NCBI GenBank assembly: GCA_943788775.1
Contig: CALSRO010000005.1
Location: 434,001 to 498,000 of the forward strand
Direction: 5' to 3'
Length of the DNA stretch: 64,000 bases
From: an uncultured Flavobacteriales bacterium
Lineage (GTDB): Bacteria > Bacteroidota > Bacteroidia > Flavobacteriales_G > Salibacteraceae
Below the pieces are notes generated by a model. It was not told the DNA's origin. It was given only the letters and a program-made list of their open reading frames with translations, and searched no databases. This document shows, piece after piece, positions 1 through 9,410 of the stretch (position 1 is the first letter of the stretch; every line of letters starts with the position of its first letter). The position numbers were made by a program, and so were the translations under genes.

Positions 1-394
1 CCAATTCATGTTGTATTGGTATTCAAATATCCCTGAAGAGATTACCTATTTCAAAGCGCGTATTGATGATTATACTTGGATATTTTGGGGTACAATGGCA
101 GTGAACTTTATATTGCCAATGTTGTTACTAATGTCAAAGGACGCGAAACGAAATGCCGGTTTTATGATGTTTGTTGGATGTATCATATTTTTTGGTCACT
201 GGCTAGATGTCTTCATGATCGTATCCCCAGGAGCTATGGGCCCAGATGGAACTGTTGGACTCATAGAGATTGGCTCGTTTATAAGCTTCCTTGGAATTTT
301 CTTATTCGTGGTGCTAGGAGCCCTAGCGAAACGCCCACTACTTGTGAAAAATCACCCTTATTTGCAGGAGAGTCTGCATCATCATATCAATTAA
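1..394 (+). CDS. actF: Alternative complex III subunit ActF, 3' end (partial)
   Basis: This is the C-terminal part of the NrfD-like integral membrane subunit F of alternative complex III, the quinol:cytochrome c oxidoreductase that replaces bc1 in many Bacteroidota. The frame is open to the window edge, so the 5' part is missing. About 130 residues remain, with three hydrophobic segments (around residues 25-45, 50-75 and 85-108 of the visible part) and a His-containing tail. The motif MLYWYSNIPEE is typical of bacteroidotal ActF. The cytochrome oxidase genes follow directly, which is the usual order for the ACIII-oxidase supercomplex locus. Identification rests on motif recall and context. 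Confidence 0.85.
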   Translation, partial: QFMLYWYSNIPEEITYFKARIDDYTWIFWGTMAVNFILPMLLLMSKDAKRNAGFMMFVGCIIFFGHWLDVFMIVSPGAMGPDGTVGLIEIGSFISFLGIFLFVVLGALAKRPLLVKNHPYLQESLHHHIN

Positions 395-418
395 TTGAAT
401 TAAGAAGCATAAGCAACG

Positions 419-1636
419 ATGACTACTTTTTTAATCATACTATCGATAGCCCTAGCGGTACTTGCCGTGGGTCAGTTGATGCGGGTGTTTGAAGCATCTG
501 CCAAATTAAAAGGCGGAACGAGTGAAGTTCCTACGGATGCAGAGAACCGCTATCAAGCGAAAATGATGCTGGTATTTCTACTTGGCTACTTCAGTTTCTT
601 CATTTGGCTTGTTGCTAAGTATGGGGATAAGCTATTGCCAGAATCTGCCTCGGAGCATGGAGTTCATTTAGATAATCTTCTCGATTTCAACTTTGCAATC
701 ATTACTGTAGTATTCGCAATCACGCATGTTTTCCTTTTTTACTTCGCGTTTAAATACGTGTTTAACAAAGACAGAAAAGCTTACTACTATACGCACAGCA
801 ATAAATTGGAGCTTTTATGGACTACGGTTCCAGCTATATTTCTAGCGGTGATTGTCATATGGGGTCTTTCAGAATGGATTGGTATCACGATGGATGAAAC
901 TCCAAAGGATGCAGTTGTAATAGAATTATATCCTAAACAATTTGATTGGACAGCGCGTTATGCTGGTTCAGATTCAACATTGGGCGCATCAAATTATATG
1001 ATGATTTCAGGTACAAATCCATTAGGCGTAATTACGGATCAAACGTTGATGGCTCGTATTTCTGAATTAGAGGCTGAAAAAGCGGAGTTTCAGGCTGAGT
1101 TAGATGCAGCACCTTTAGGTGGAGTCAAAGAAGAAGAAATGACTGAGAAGATTGAGAAATGGGATAGAATTTTAGAAAAGGTGAGATCCTTTAAAGATCT
1201 GGATCTAGCTAATCGTTCCCTCGGTAATGATGATATCATAGTAAAGAGTGAGTTTGTTATTCCAAGAGGTAGAGAGGTGGCATTTAAGTTTAGAAGCCGA
1301 GATGTTATTCACAGTGCTTACATGCCACACTTTAGAGCCCAAATGAACTGTGTGCCAGGTATGGTGACAGAATTTCATTTCAAACCGACCATTACTACTG
1401 ATGAAATGCGTGAAAAGACGCAAAACGCTGAATTTGACTATATATTATTATGCAATAAGATTTGTGGTGCTGCGCATTACAATATGCAAATGAATATCAA
1501 AGTAGTAGAAGAAGAGGAGTTTAATAAATGGATGCAAGAGCAAAAAACCTTTGCTGAGTCAATGGCTCCTGCTGACGAAGAAGGTACCGCTGAGGTTACC
1601 ACTGAAGACAATGTAATTTCAATGATCGAATATTAA
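419..1636 (+). CDS. coxB: Cytochrome c oxidase subunit II
   Basis: Subunit II of the aa3-type cytochrome c oxidase takes electrons at the CuA centre and passes them to subunit I. The 405-residue product has an N-terminal hydrophobic segment (residues 1-20), two further membrane helices near 45-65 and 95-125, and a C-terminal cupredoxin domain. The CuA ligand motif CNKICGAAHYNMQM is visible around residue 342. Between the helices and the CuA domain lies a charged, probably coiled-coil insertion of roughly 60 residues (about 205-265), seen in bacteroidotal homologues. It starts 24 bases after actF and ends 5 bases before ctaD, so the genes are co-transcribed. Confidence 0.95.
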   Translation: MTTFLIILSIALAVLAVGQLMRVFEASAKLKGGTSEVPTDAENRYQAKMMLVFLLGYFSFFIWLVAKYGDKLLPESASEHGVHLDNLLDFNFAIITVVFAITHVFLFYFAFKYVFNKDRKAYYYTHSNKLELLWTTVPAIFLAVIVIWGLSEWIGITMDETPKDAVVIELYPKQFDWTARYAGSDSTLGASNYMMISGTNPLGVITDQTLMARISELEAEKAEFQAELDAAPLGGVKEEEMTEKIEKWDRILEKVRSFKDLDLANRSLGNDDIIVKSEFVIPRGREVAFKFRSRDVIHSAYMPHFRAQMNCVPGMVTEFHFKPTITTDEMREKTQNAEFDYILLCNKICGAAHYNMQMNIKVVEEEEFNKWMQEQKTFAESMAPADEEGTAEVTTEDNVISMIEY

Positions 1637-1641
1637 TAGAT

Positions 1642-3417
1642 ATGGCAACAGGACACACCGATCATCACCACGAAGAAACCTTTATTTCAAAGTACATATT
1701 CAGTCAAGATCATAAAATGATCTCGAAGCAATTCTTGATCACAGGTATGATTATGGCTGTGATTGGAATGATTATGTCAAGCTTATTCCGATTGCAACTT
1801 GGATGGCAAGGAGAATCGTTTTGGATTCTGAATTTCCTGCTAGGAGACAAATGGGCACCTGACGGAATTCTTGATCCTAACATGTATTTGGCCTTGGTTA
1901 CTATCCACGGTACTATAATGGTATTCTTTCTCCTTACGGGAGGATTAAGTGGAACCTTTGCGAATCTTCTAATCCCGTTTCAAATTGGAGCTCGGGATAT
2001 GGCCTCAGGCTTTATCAATATGCTGTCATATTGGTTTTTCCTAGGTTCAAGTATTGTTATGATTGTTTCATTGTTTGTTGAGACGGGACCAGCGTCAGGA
2101 GGATGGACAGTGTATCCTCCGCTGAGTGCATTGCCTCAAGCGATGCCAGGATCGGGATTGGGCATGACACTTTGGTTAGCATCAATGTCTTTGTTTATTG
2201 TGTCTTCTCTATTGGGTGGATTAAACTATGTAGTTACCGTAATTAATCTAAGAACGAAGGGAATGACAATGACTCGTCTTCCTCTAAGTATTTGGGCATT
2301 ATTTGTTACCGCAATCTTAGGTGTATTGTCTTTCCCAGTTCTTTTCTCTGCGGCTTTGTTGTTGATTTTCGACAGAAGTTTCGGTACAGCATTTTATTTG
2401 TCTGATATACACATTGCTGGAGAGGTAATGGAAAGAACGGGCGGAAGTCCGATTCTTTATGAGCACCTTTTTTGGTTTTTGGGTCACCCTGAAGTGTATA
2501 TTGTATTGCTTCCTGCACTAGGTATTACATCGGAGGTCATTGCTACCAATTCACGAAAGCCGATTTTCGGTTATCGAGCGATGATTGGATCAATCTTAGC
2601 GATTGCATTCTTATCGTTCATTGTTTGGGGACACCACATGTTCTTGACAGGAATGAATCCATTCTTGGGTGCAGTATTCACTTTTACCACTCTTTTGATC
2701 GCGATTCCTTCAGCTGTAAAGGCTTTCAATTACATTACAACACTTTGGAAGGGGAACATCCGATTCACCCCTGCAATGTTGTTTTCCATTTCGATGGTAT
2801 CAACCTTTATCTCAGGTGGTGTTACGGGAATTATCCTCGCGGATAGTGCTTTGGATATTAACTTACATGATACATATTTTGTTGTGGCTCACTTCCATAT
2901 TGTAATGGGTCTTTCGGCCGTAATGGCAATGTTTGCTGGTGTATATCATTGGTTCCCGAAGATGTATGGTAAATTAATGAACAGAAAGTTGGGTTATGCC
3001 CACTTTTGGACAACGTTTGTTTGCGCCTACGGAGTTTTCTTCCCACAACATTTCTTGGGATTAGCTGGCGTGCCAAGGAGATATTATACGAATAGCGAGT
3101 TTCCAATATTTGATGATCTTATTTCCATCAACGAAATGGTATCCATTTTTGCAATACTTGGTGCAATAGCCCAATTCATTTTTATATTCAATTTCTTCTA
3201 TTCAATGTTCAAAGGACCAAGGTCATCTCAAAATCCTTGGGGATCAAATACATTGGAATGGACAACTCCAATTGATCCTATTCACGGCAACTGGCCAGGT
3301 CCTCTGCCGACAGTACATCGTTGGGCATATGACTATAGTAAGCCGGGGAAACCAGAGGATTTTGTCCTACAAACGGTGCCGCTAGAGGATGGTGAAATAG
3401 ATGGTGGTGGACACTAA
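1642..3417 (+). CDS. ctaD: Cytochrome c oxidase subunit I
   Basis: Catalytic subunit I of the haem-copper oxidase reduces oxygen at the haem a3/CuB site and pumps protons. The 591-residue protein carries the family hallmarks: a His-rich N-terminus, about twelve membrane helices, the CuB motif HPEVYIVLLPALGI with its cross-linked His-Tyr pair, the following WGHHMF histidines, and the HDTYFVVAHFH haem-ligand segment. The gene sits 5 bases after coxB and is the last gene of the respiratory operon, followed directly by an intrinsic terminator. Confidence 0.97.
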   Translation: MATGHTDHHHEETFISKYIFSQDHKMISKQFLITGMIMAVIGMIMSSLFRLQLGWQGESFWILNFLLGDKWAPDGILDPNMYLALVTIHGTIMVFFLLTGGLSGTFANLLIPFQIGARDMASGFINMLSYWFFLGSSIVMIVSLFVETGPASGGWTVYPPLSALPQAMPGSGLGMTLWLASMSLFIVSSLLGGLNYVVTVINLRTKGMTMTRLPLSIWALFVTAILGVLSFPVLFSAALLLIFDRSFGTAFYLSDIHIAGEVMERTGGSPILYEHLFWFLGHPEVYIVLLPALGITSEVIATNSRKPIFGYRAMIGSILAIAFLSFIVWGHHMFLTGMNPFLGAVFTFTTLLIAIPSAVKAFNYITTLWKGNIRFTPAMLFSISMVSTFISGGVTGIILADSALDINLHDTYFVVAHFHIVMGLSAVMAMFAGVYHWFPKMYGKLMNRKLGYAHFWTTFVCAYGVFFPQHFLGLAGVPRRYYTNSEFPIFDDLISINEMVSIFAILGAIAQFIFIFNFFYSMFKGPRSSQNPWGSNTLEWTTPIDPIHGNWPGPLPTVHRWAYDYSKPGKPEDFVLQTVPLEDGEIDGGGH

Positions 3418-3436
3418 TCTTAAATAACAATGAAAG

Positions 3437-3459
3437 ACCCGCTTAACAGCGGGTTTTTT
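3437..3459 (+). terminator. Rho-independent terminator after ctaD
   Basis: A perfect 6-bp stem ACCCGC/GCGGGT with loop TTAACA is followed at once by a run of T. It ends the ACIII-oxidase operon and lies upstream of the ruvB promoter. A possible longer ruvB frame from 3430 would run through this hairpin, which argues against that start. Confidence 0.9.
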
Positions 3460-3474
3460 GTTTCACTTCATTTC

Positions 3475-3482
3475 TACATTTG
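3475..3482 (+). promoter_or_regulatory. Bacteroidota -7 promoter element for ruvB
   Basis: TACATTTG matches the Bacteroidota -7 consensus TAnnTTTG exactly and lies between the ctaD terminator and the ruvB ATG at 3490. Only 7 bases separate it from the start codon, so the transcript would be leaderless or nearly so. A TTTG at 3457-3460 may serve as the -33 element, though the spacing is short. Confidence 0.55.
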
Positions 3483-3489
3483 TTTCGCA

Positions 3490-4515
3490 ATGAATTCATT
3501 CCTTGATCCCGAATCTGAAAACCTGTCTCAATCCGAAAAGGATATCGAGAAGGTATTGAGACCCGATATGTTCGATGATTTTGCTGGACAAGATTCGGTC
3601 ATTGAAAACCTTAAAATTTTTGTTCAGGCAGCTATTCAACGAGGCGAATCTTTGGATCATGTGCTATTACATGGACCTCCGGGTCTTGGGAAAACCACTC
3701 TTGCAAATATTATTGCAAATGAACTTGGAGTTGGCATTAAATCTACTAGTGGGCCTGTATTGGATAAACCAGGCGATTTAGCAGGACTACTCACAAATCT
3801 TGAAGAACGGGATGTGCTGTTTATTGATGAGATCCATCGATTAAGTCCAGTAGTGGAAGAGTTTCTCTACTCAGCGATGGAGGATTTTAATATTGATATA
3901 CTCATTGATAGCGGACCGAGTGCGCGTAGCGTGAAAATTGAATTGGCACCGTTTACCCTTATTGGGGCAACCACGCGTTCTGGATTATTAACCTCACCAC
4001 TAAGAGCTAGATTTGGAATAAACTCTAGGCTTTCCTACTACAGTTCTGATTTGCTGGCTTCGATTGTAATACGATCTGCAGGTATATTGAATATAGAGAT
4101 CGAAAAGTCTGCGGCAATTGAAATTGCTCGAAGGAGCCGTGGAACTCCAAGAATCGGAAATGCACTATTGAGACGAATACGTGATTTCGCTCAAATTAAA
4201 GGATCTGGAAAAATTGATTATGCCATAGCTCAGTTCGGATTAGAAGCTTTAAATGTGGATACTTATGGTTTAGATGAGATGGATAATAAAATCCTCTCAA
4301 CAATCATTGATAAGTTTAGTGGAGGACCAGTTGGCTTGACTACAGTTGCAACTGCGGTTGGTGAACAAGCGGGTACAATTGAAGAGGTATATGAGCCATA
4401 TTTAATACAAGAGGGGTTTCTTCATAGAACTCCAAGAGGTCGTATGGCTACGGAACAGGCATACAAACACCTTGGACGTGAATACACGCAAGGTCCGCAA
4501 GGTTCATTGTTTTAA
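3490..4515 (+). CDS. ruvB: Holliday junction branch migration ATPase RuvB
   Basis: RuvB is the hexameric AAA+ motor that, with RuvA, drives branch migration of Holliday junctions. The 341-residue product has Walker [10 protein letters not shown] (about 62-70), Walker B FIDEIHR, the sensor segment GATTRSGLL, and the C-terminal winged helix ending in a PRGR motif. The ATG at 3490 was chosen because the earlier in-frame ATG at 3430 precedes the terminator hairpin, and because a -7 element lies just upstream of 3490. The stop codon abuts the ATG of queG. ruvA and ruvC are also in this window but at separate sites. Confidence 0.96.
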   Translation: MNSFLDPESENLSQSEKDIEKVLRPDMFDDFAGQDSVIENLKIFVQAAIQRGESLDHVLLHGPPGLGKTTLANIIANELGVGIKSTSGPVLDKPGDLAGLLTNLEERDVLFIDEIHRLSPVVEEFLYSAMEDFNIDILIDSGPSARSVKIELAPFTLIGATTRSGLLTSPLRARFGINSRLSYYSSDLLASIVIRSAGILNIEIEKSAAIEIARRSRGTPRIGNALLRRIRDFAQIKGSGKIDYAIAQFGLEALNVDTYGLDEMDNKILSTIIDKFSGGPVGLTTVATAVGEQAGTIEEVYEPYLIQEGFLHRTPRGRMATEQAYKHLGREYTQGPQGSLF

Positions 4516-5487
4516 ATGACGTCTGCTGACCTTTTGCAACACACAAGGTCTGTTGTGGTGAAGAGTCTGGCCGATACCATAGGTTTTACAGATTGCAGGA
4601 TTGCAAGAGCTACTGAACTTGCTAAGGAAGGAAGGTATCTGGAAAAGTGGATAAACGAGGGAAACCATGGCGATATGTCATGGATTGAGAATCATTTTGA
4701 AAAACGCATTGACCCGAGAAAACTAGTTCCCGGAGCGAAAAGTATCATCGTACTTTCTTTAAATTATTTCCCAGCTGAAATTCAGAATAAGTCGGCACCA
4801 AAGATTAGTAAATACGCTTTCGGTCGAGATTATCACAAGTTGATACGGGCGAAGCTTAAACTATTTCACCAAGGTCTTAGGGAATCTTTTGGTGAGGTTC
4901 ACGGGCGAGGTTTTGTTGATTCAGCCCCGATAATGGAAAAGGCATGGGCACAACGAAGTGGACTCGGTTGGATAGGTAAACACACCAACATCATTACAAA
5001 GTCGTTGGGTTCGTTTTATTTTTTAGCCGTACTCGTAGTAGATATTGATTTGGAGGCAGATGGTGAAGTAGAAGACCATTGCGGTTCATGTACGAAGTGT
5101 ATAGACGCATGTCCTACAAATGCTATTGTAGAGCCTTATAAGCTCGATGCAACCAAATGCATCTCTTATTTGACTATTGAGTTGAAAGATCAACTGATTC
5201 CTAGTGAATTTGCTGGTAAGTTCGATGATTGGATGTTTGGATGCGATATATGTCAAGATGTTTGTCCGTGGAATCGATTTAGTCAACCATCAAAGGAGAA
5301 TCAGTTTGATCCGAAGGATGCTATAATTAAAAACGATTGGAAGGATTGGGAAAATCTGACAGAAGCGGGCTTCGAGGAACTGTTTCGAGGTTCAGCCGTT
5401 AAGAGAACTAAATACAGTGGATTGATGCGAAATATCAAATTTCTTATTAATTCGAAAGCGCCAGAAGTCGGTGAAGACTTAGCGTGA
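4516..5487 (+). CDS. queG: Epoxyqueuosine reductase (tRNA modification)
   Basis: QueG performs the last step of queuosine synthesis, reducing epoxyqueuosine in the tRNA wobble position with a cobalamin cofactor and two [4Fe-4S] clusters. The 323-residue product has the catalytic segment GFVDSAP (Asp135), a first ferredoxin-type motif CGSCTKCIDACP (Cys189, 192, 195, 199), a lone Cys215, and the second motif CDICQDVCPWN (Cys243, 246, 250). Length and motif order fit the family. It starts immediately after the ruvB stop, so translation is probably coupled. Its last 41 bases overlap the 3' end of the convergent PorT-like gene. Confidence 0.95.
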   Translation: MTSADLLQHTRSVVVKSLADTIGFTDCRIARATELAKEGRYLEKWINEGNHGDMSWIENHFEKRIDPRKLVPGAKSIIVLSLNYFPAEIQNKSAPKISKYAFGRDYHKLIRAKLKLFHQGLRESFGEVHGRGFVDSAPIMEKAWAQRSGLGWIGKHTNIITKSLGSFYFLAVLVVDIDLEADGEVEDHCGSCTKCIDACPTNAIVEPYKLDATKCISYLTIELKDQLIPSEFAGKFDDWMFGCDICQDVCPWNRFSQPSKENQFDPKDAIIKNDWKDWENLTEAGFEELFRGSAVKRTKYSGLMRNIKFLINSKAPEVGEDLA

Positions 5488-6106
5488 TCGCATTGTTATA
5501 AGCCCCTCCGTATAAAGCAATTCCACTATTCCCAATGGTGCCTGATGCAGGTAACAAAGAATAATGGAACCTCGCATTTAAGACCCATTTATCAGTAATC
5601 CTCGTATTGATACCTAAATTACCCGCGAGTTCGTATCGATTAAAACTCCAGACATGTTGATTTGTTGGAGTCTTACTATTTCCAACCCATTCTTGGTGGA
5701 ACAGAAGAAAGCCATTGGTTAATCCAAATTCAACCTCAAAAATGCTGATATCCGTTTTTAATATGAGTGGAACATCCAAGTAATGAGGTTCAAGTCTCAA
5801 TGGAAATGCAATGGGTTTAGCTTTGGTTGATCGTTCTCTACTGCCTCTGGTGGCATAATTTATCTCTATCTGAAACTTGAATCGATTAGATATTCGAGTA
5901 TAGGTTCCAACACCCCCTGTAAAACCGAGCTTATTGTAACCTCCAAAATTATCTCCGTATATCTGACTGGAAACAACACCGGCTCTTAATAGACCACTGA
6001 ACTCGCCTTTTCGGTTTTTTTTAGTAGCGCGCGCATCTTCTTGGCCGTAGCCGAGCAACATTGAGAAACTAAAAAACAGGATCAGACTATTTCGCCAAAT
6101 GCACAT
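5447..6106 (-). CDS. PorT-like outer-membrane beta-barrel protein
   Basis: The 219-residue product begins with a signal peptide (MCIWRNSLILFFSFSMLLG) and continues with alternating amphipathic strands of an outer-membrane barrel of the PorT / outer membrane protein beta-barrel family. Seen are a short basic stretch after the signal (KKNRKGEFSG) and strand-like segments throughout. The start was placed at the ATG at 6106, because the longer frame from 6145 adds an implausible charged leader before the signal peptide. It overlaps the Omp28 gene upstream by 20 bases and is the last gene of the TlpA/DUF6029/Omp28 run. A specific function such as T9SS PorT cannot be claimed; many paralogues exist. 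Confidence 0.7.
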   Translation of the reverse strand: MCIWRNSLILFFSFSMLLGYGQEDARATKKNRKGEFSGLLRAGVVSSQIYGDNFGGYNKLGFTGGVGTYTRISNRFKFQIEINYATRGSRERSTKAKPIAFPLRLEPHYLDVPLILKTDISIFEVEFGLTNGFLLFHQEWVGNSKTPTNQHVWSFNRYELAGNLGINTRITDKWVLNARFHYSLLPASGTIGNSGIALYGGAYNNAITLSLHRLLALSN

Positions 6107-7061
6107 GAGTCTCTTCCGCTTGAACGACTTCGGTTGTTGTAGCATTTATCAAGGCTGCCACGATATACAAGTGTTTTGCATCTACCACATTGTCTGGAAC
6201 ACTATAGTTAGTAGTCCAATCTATCCACTCACCCTCTGCAATTCCAGAAGCATCAATCACCGTCTCACCATAAACATTTCCGGCTGTATTCACTTTGGCT
6301 CTGACCATATGACGATGCACATACTCTGTATTGATCTTATGTGGATAGTCATCATCATTCAATCGTCCATCTTTTTGCTCGGATATTACTGAATCTTCGA
6401 TACATAAAACGAGTAGTTTATACTCATCGTTGAGAGTAGTTTCAGCTTTAATACTTACCCGGATTTTTACAGTGTTATGATCTTCGCTTAAAATTCCACC
6501 AACACCCATCGCCACCAAAGGATTTGATTTATTTACTTCCGCTAGAGCAGGTTCTTGCCATTGGGCATGCGCTTGAAAAACATATTTATTTCCGAATGCT
6601 TCAAATGTTTTACGATTCACCATGGCAGATGGATAAGCATCAATTTTCGATTCGATTAATGCATGTAACTGTTCGCCATATTCGGATGACAAATCCGTTG
6701 GATAATCGGGTGGTGCAACTTCAGCAAACAGTCCTTCATGAAATGTAGCCACAATGATCTGACCTTCATGGTCTACCTGCATCGCCAGAAGTTTATCAGT
6801 CTGCGCAGGACAACCCGTACATGAGTGCCCAGTGAATTCTTCCATGTATACTTTCTGAGTCAATATATTTATGCCATTTGAGTCAATTAACGGATATCCA
6901 TTAGCATCTACTCCCTCAATTGTATCAATATTAGTAGTTGGGGTTGTGTCAGTGGTGTCAATAGGTACAATTTCTGGTTTCTCTAATGGTAAATCCACAA
7001 TATCACAAGAAGTGACAATTAGTAACGATATATAAATGAAGGAAAGACCTAATCTTCTCAT
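6087..7061 (-). CDS. Omp28-related lipoprotein
   Basis: The start at 7061 gives a 324-residue lipoprotein with signal MRRLGLSFIYISLLIVTSC and a lipobox cysteine, followed by an acidic, Thr/Pro-rich linker (PIDTTDTTPTTNID). The conserved block EEFTGHSCTGCPAQ holds a CxxC pair in the context of a thioredoxin-like fold, as in Omp28-related proteins of Bacteroidota. The longer frame from 7127 would overlap the upstream gene and lack a signal at its end. The gene starts 4 bases after the DUF6029 gene stop, so both are one transcript. Its cysteine pair and the linked TlpA gene suggest thiol redox chemistry in the periplasm or at the outer membrane; that is inference. Confidence 0.8.
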   Translation of the reverse strand: MRRLGLSFIYISLLIVTSCDIVDLPLEKPEIVPIDTTDTTPTTNIDTIEGVDANGYPLIDSNGINILTQKVYMEEFTGHSCTGCPAQTDKLLAMQVDHEGQIIVATFHEGLFAEVAPPDYPTDLSSEYGEQLHALIESKIDAYPSAMVNRKTFEAFGNKYVFQAHAQWQEPALAEVNKSNPLVAMGVGGILSEDHNTVKIRVSIKAETTLNDEYKLLVLCIEDSVISEQKDGRLNDDDYPHKINTEYVHRHMVRAKVNTAGNVYGETVIDASGIAEGEWIDWTTNYSVPDNVVDAKHLYIVAALINATTTEVVQAEETHVHLAK

Positions 7062-7065
7062 AATC

Positions 7066-8754
7066 TTAAAAACTACTTGTAATTGTAATTGTAAATCCAT
7101 TTGCTGCTGGTACGGGACGACAAACACCTCCTACACAAAATATTCCAGCACGCTGTCTTCCGTATGCTAGGCTAATTCTATTTGCGTTGTTAATGTATGC
7201 GACTTGGGCCGTTGGATAATTAACGCGGAGTGCCTTTGTAGGGTTGCCATAATTGTATTGATTTAACACAGTCACAAACCAATGTGGTGAATACCCATAC
7301 TCAACCATTGCGAATGCCCAATTACCTTGATCTTGCTCTGTCCACATATGCTGCAATTCTGTGCGGATGCTGTGCTTTTTGCTCACTTTGTATAATCCGT
7401 CCAAAACTCCAATGTGCGCATGTACATTCTTTCCAAGTGCTGTTCCTTGAGCCACGTCCGTATTGGCTACAAAATAGATATAACTTGTTTTTAGCTTAAA
7501 TGATTTCGAGAATTTCCTGTCGATTTCAATGTTATAATCTCTATAGTAAATTTTATCTCCAAATGTCCAAAGGTTTGCTTTATATCCTTCTCTGCTAGGA
7601 TCGTTTGGTAAATATACTTCTGAGTCTAAATCATTGGGTGAGGTGATTTGCTGAGTATCCAAACTGTTTATTATGGCAACATTTACTTGAATAGTAGTGC
7701 CATACTTACCCCCAAGGGCAGAACCTTTTTTGATTTTATAGATGATGTCACCTTGAATGCCAATTTCTCCAGCTGGTTGAGTCGCATAAGGATAGAGCGT
7801 TGTAGCTAGGTTATACGTATGCTGTCTGGTCAGTGCGGGTAAATAATTGATGAACAAATCGTTTAACTGTGCATCTCTATTAGCTCTAAAGTGCATATTA
7901 TCAATGGATTTTGCTGTCAAGTTAATACCAAATCCTTTTTGTGAGTAAGTTGCAGATAACAGGACACCTTGACCTGCGCGATAGATATAATGATTGTCAG
8001 AATTTGGATCGTTGAACTTATAAACGTATTCACCTAAGAAGGAGAAGCCACCGTAGTTGATCTGACCACGACCCGCCCAGCTAGCCACGTTCTCAGGGTA
8101 TTCGAAATTTCGAATGCCGGGTGCTTCATACTTACTCACAAAGCTGCCACCAATGGTTAGCCTTAATTTCTTATCCATCAATGATTCTACTAATTCATTA
8201 ATCGCGATTTCACCGTCAATCGCCCGAACATAACCCGTGCTCTTTTGCCAATAGAAACGCTGATTTCCGACTAATCCTTTAATATATAAACCTGGAATGG
8301 GATTCACCTTAACCCTGAGGCCATCAAAGGCATTATCAAGTCCTAGAGCTCTTTCTTCATAAGCTCTTAGGATCATCCCATTTCCAAATTGCTCGTAAAA
8401 GTTACCGACTGTAATGTCAAATTTCCCCTTAGAAAACTGAGCAAACCGATAAGGCGCTCCTACAGGTTGTAATCCGTAGTTATTGCTAAACCCTTGCACT
8501 GGAGGCATATAAGCTTCAATCCTGACTCCAGCCGTAAATGAGCCCTTCGTTGCGATGAAGTTACCAAAGGCATTCACACCGCTTTTTTCAGGGACATTAG
8601 GCGCACCAATGATGCTGTCCTCATTATAGGTTTGGGCATAAACTTCAAAATTTCCATGGATCTCAACTCCGTCCATGACGCCATCTTGGGAGTAGGCTAT
8701 CGTTGAGGTAATTAAAAAGAGTAATAGTGTACTACAGGTTAGTTTGGTCGTCAT
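7066..8754 (-). CDS. DUF6029 family outer-membrane protein
   Basis: The 562-residue protein starts with a signal peptide ending near SQ (MTTKLTCSTLLLFLITSTI) and is otherwise rich in alternating aromatic/polar strands, as expected of a large beta-barrel. Conserved-looking parts include GNFYEQFGNGMILRAYEER near residue 120 and a C-terminal segment with two cysteines, FCVGGVCRPVPA, just before the final strand ending in Phe. I recognise it as DUF6029, a family found beside Omp28 and TlpA genes. No biochemical role is known to me. It is the second gene of the cluster, 19 bases after tlpA. Confidence 0.75.
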   Translation of the reverse strand: MTTKLTCSTLLLFLITSTIAYSQDGVMDGVEIHGNFEVYAQTYNEDSIIGAPNVPEKSGVNAFGNFIATKGSFTAGVRIEAYMPPVQGFSNNYGLQPVGAPYRFAQFSKGKFDITVGNFYEQFGNGMILRAYEERALGLDNAFDGLRVKVNPIPGLYIKGLVGNQRFYWQKSTGYVRAIDGEIAINELVESLMDKKLRLTIGGSFVSKYEAPGIRNFEYPENVASWAGRGQINYGGFSFLGEYVYKFNDPNSDNHYIYRAGQGVLLSATYSQKGFGINLTAKSIDNMHFRANRDAQLNDLFINYLPALTRQHTYNLATTLYPYATQPAGEIGIQGDIIYKIKKGSALGGKYGTTIQVNVAIINSLDTQQITSPNDLDSEVYLPNDPSREGYKANLWTFGDKIYYRDYNIEIDRKFSKSFKLKTSYIYFVANTDVAQGTALGKNVHAHIGVLDGLYKVSKKHSIRTELQHMWTEQDQGNWAFAMVEYGYSPHWFVTVLNQYNYGNPTKALRVNYPTAQVAYINNANRISLAYGRQRAGIFCVGGVCRPVPAANGFTITITSSF

Positions 8755-8773
8755 AAGTAAGGAAGAGATCTTT

Positions 8774-9289
8774 TTAATCGATAGTTTCTCCGTTGGCCAA
8801 TTTCTCGACTAGTTCGTGTAGCTCATCTTCATCACCGGGTGCGTAAGAATTATGCTGCCAAACAATGTGTCCATTGCCATCGATTAGAAAAGTGTGTGGC
8901 ACGTTATTTACGTTCATTGCACGTTTGAAATCCGCATTTGGATCAACATATACATCATAATCCCAGGATTGTCCATCAACGTATGGTTTCACCTTATGCA
9001 TATTCCGGGCATCATCGATTGAGATAGCCACCAACTTTACTCCGGTTTCTTCCACCCATTCATCAAAATCTTCGGCAATAGCATTTAATTCTCGCTTGCA
9101 TGGACTGCACCAAGTAGCCCAAAAACTGATAATGATAGGATTCCCATCATTTGTAATATCGCCAGTTTGAAAACTTGAGTTATCGAGTTGTTTTACGGTA
9201 ACGTCTGGTATGCTTCTTCCTTCATTCTGACAAACAGCAATAAATGATAGAAATATTAATAGAGTAGATGTAATTATGGATTTAAACAT
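8774..9289 (-). CDS. TlpA-like periplasmic thioredoxin
   Basis: The 171-residue product has a signal peptide (MFKSIITSTLLIFLSFIAV) and one thioredoxin fold of the TlpA/ResA group. The active site is FWATWCSPCKREL, and the cis-Pro loop reads NVPHTFLIDGNG. It should exchange disulfides with partner proteins in the periplasm. The start at 9289 was preferred over 9343 because it puts the signal at the N-terminus and lies downstream of a good promoter. It is the first gene of a four-gene run whose next two products also carry cysteine pairs. Confidence 0.88.
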   Translation of the reverse strand: MFKSIITSTLLIFLSFIAVCQNEGRSIPDVTVKQLDNSSFQTGDITNDGNPIIISFWATWCSPCKRELNAIAEDFDEWVEETGVKLVAISIDDARNMHKVKPYVDGQSWDYDVYVDPNADFKRAMNVNNVPHTFLIDGNGHIVWQHNSYAPGDEDELHELVEKLANGETID

Positions 9290-9307
9290 GTGTGTTGGAT
9301 TAATGAA

Positions 9308-9340
9308 CAAAAGTATAAGTTGTAAGTTAGGCTTGGACAA
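9308..9340 (-). promoter_or_regulatory. Promoter of the tlpA-DUF6029-Omp28 cluster
   Basis: On the minus strand TACTTTTG (9315-9308) is an exact -7 match to TAnnTTTG, and a TTG at 9340-9338 lies 22 bases upstream, within the usual range for the -33 element. The tlpA ATG is about 18 bases downstream. Confidence 0.6.
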
Positions 9341-9410
9341 CATTAACGGTTTGTTAAACCTGTCATTCCTTGAATTCCTATTCGGTCATATGGCAAAATA
9401 CATGCCTCAA

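Noticed and set aside
3430-3489. Longer ruvB reading frame from an upstream ATG
   Set aside because: It runs through the ctaD terminator hairpin, lies upstream of the -7 element and adds residues not seen in RuvB.
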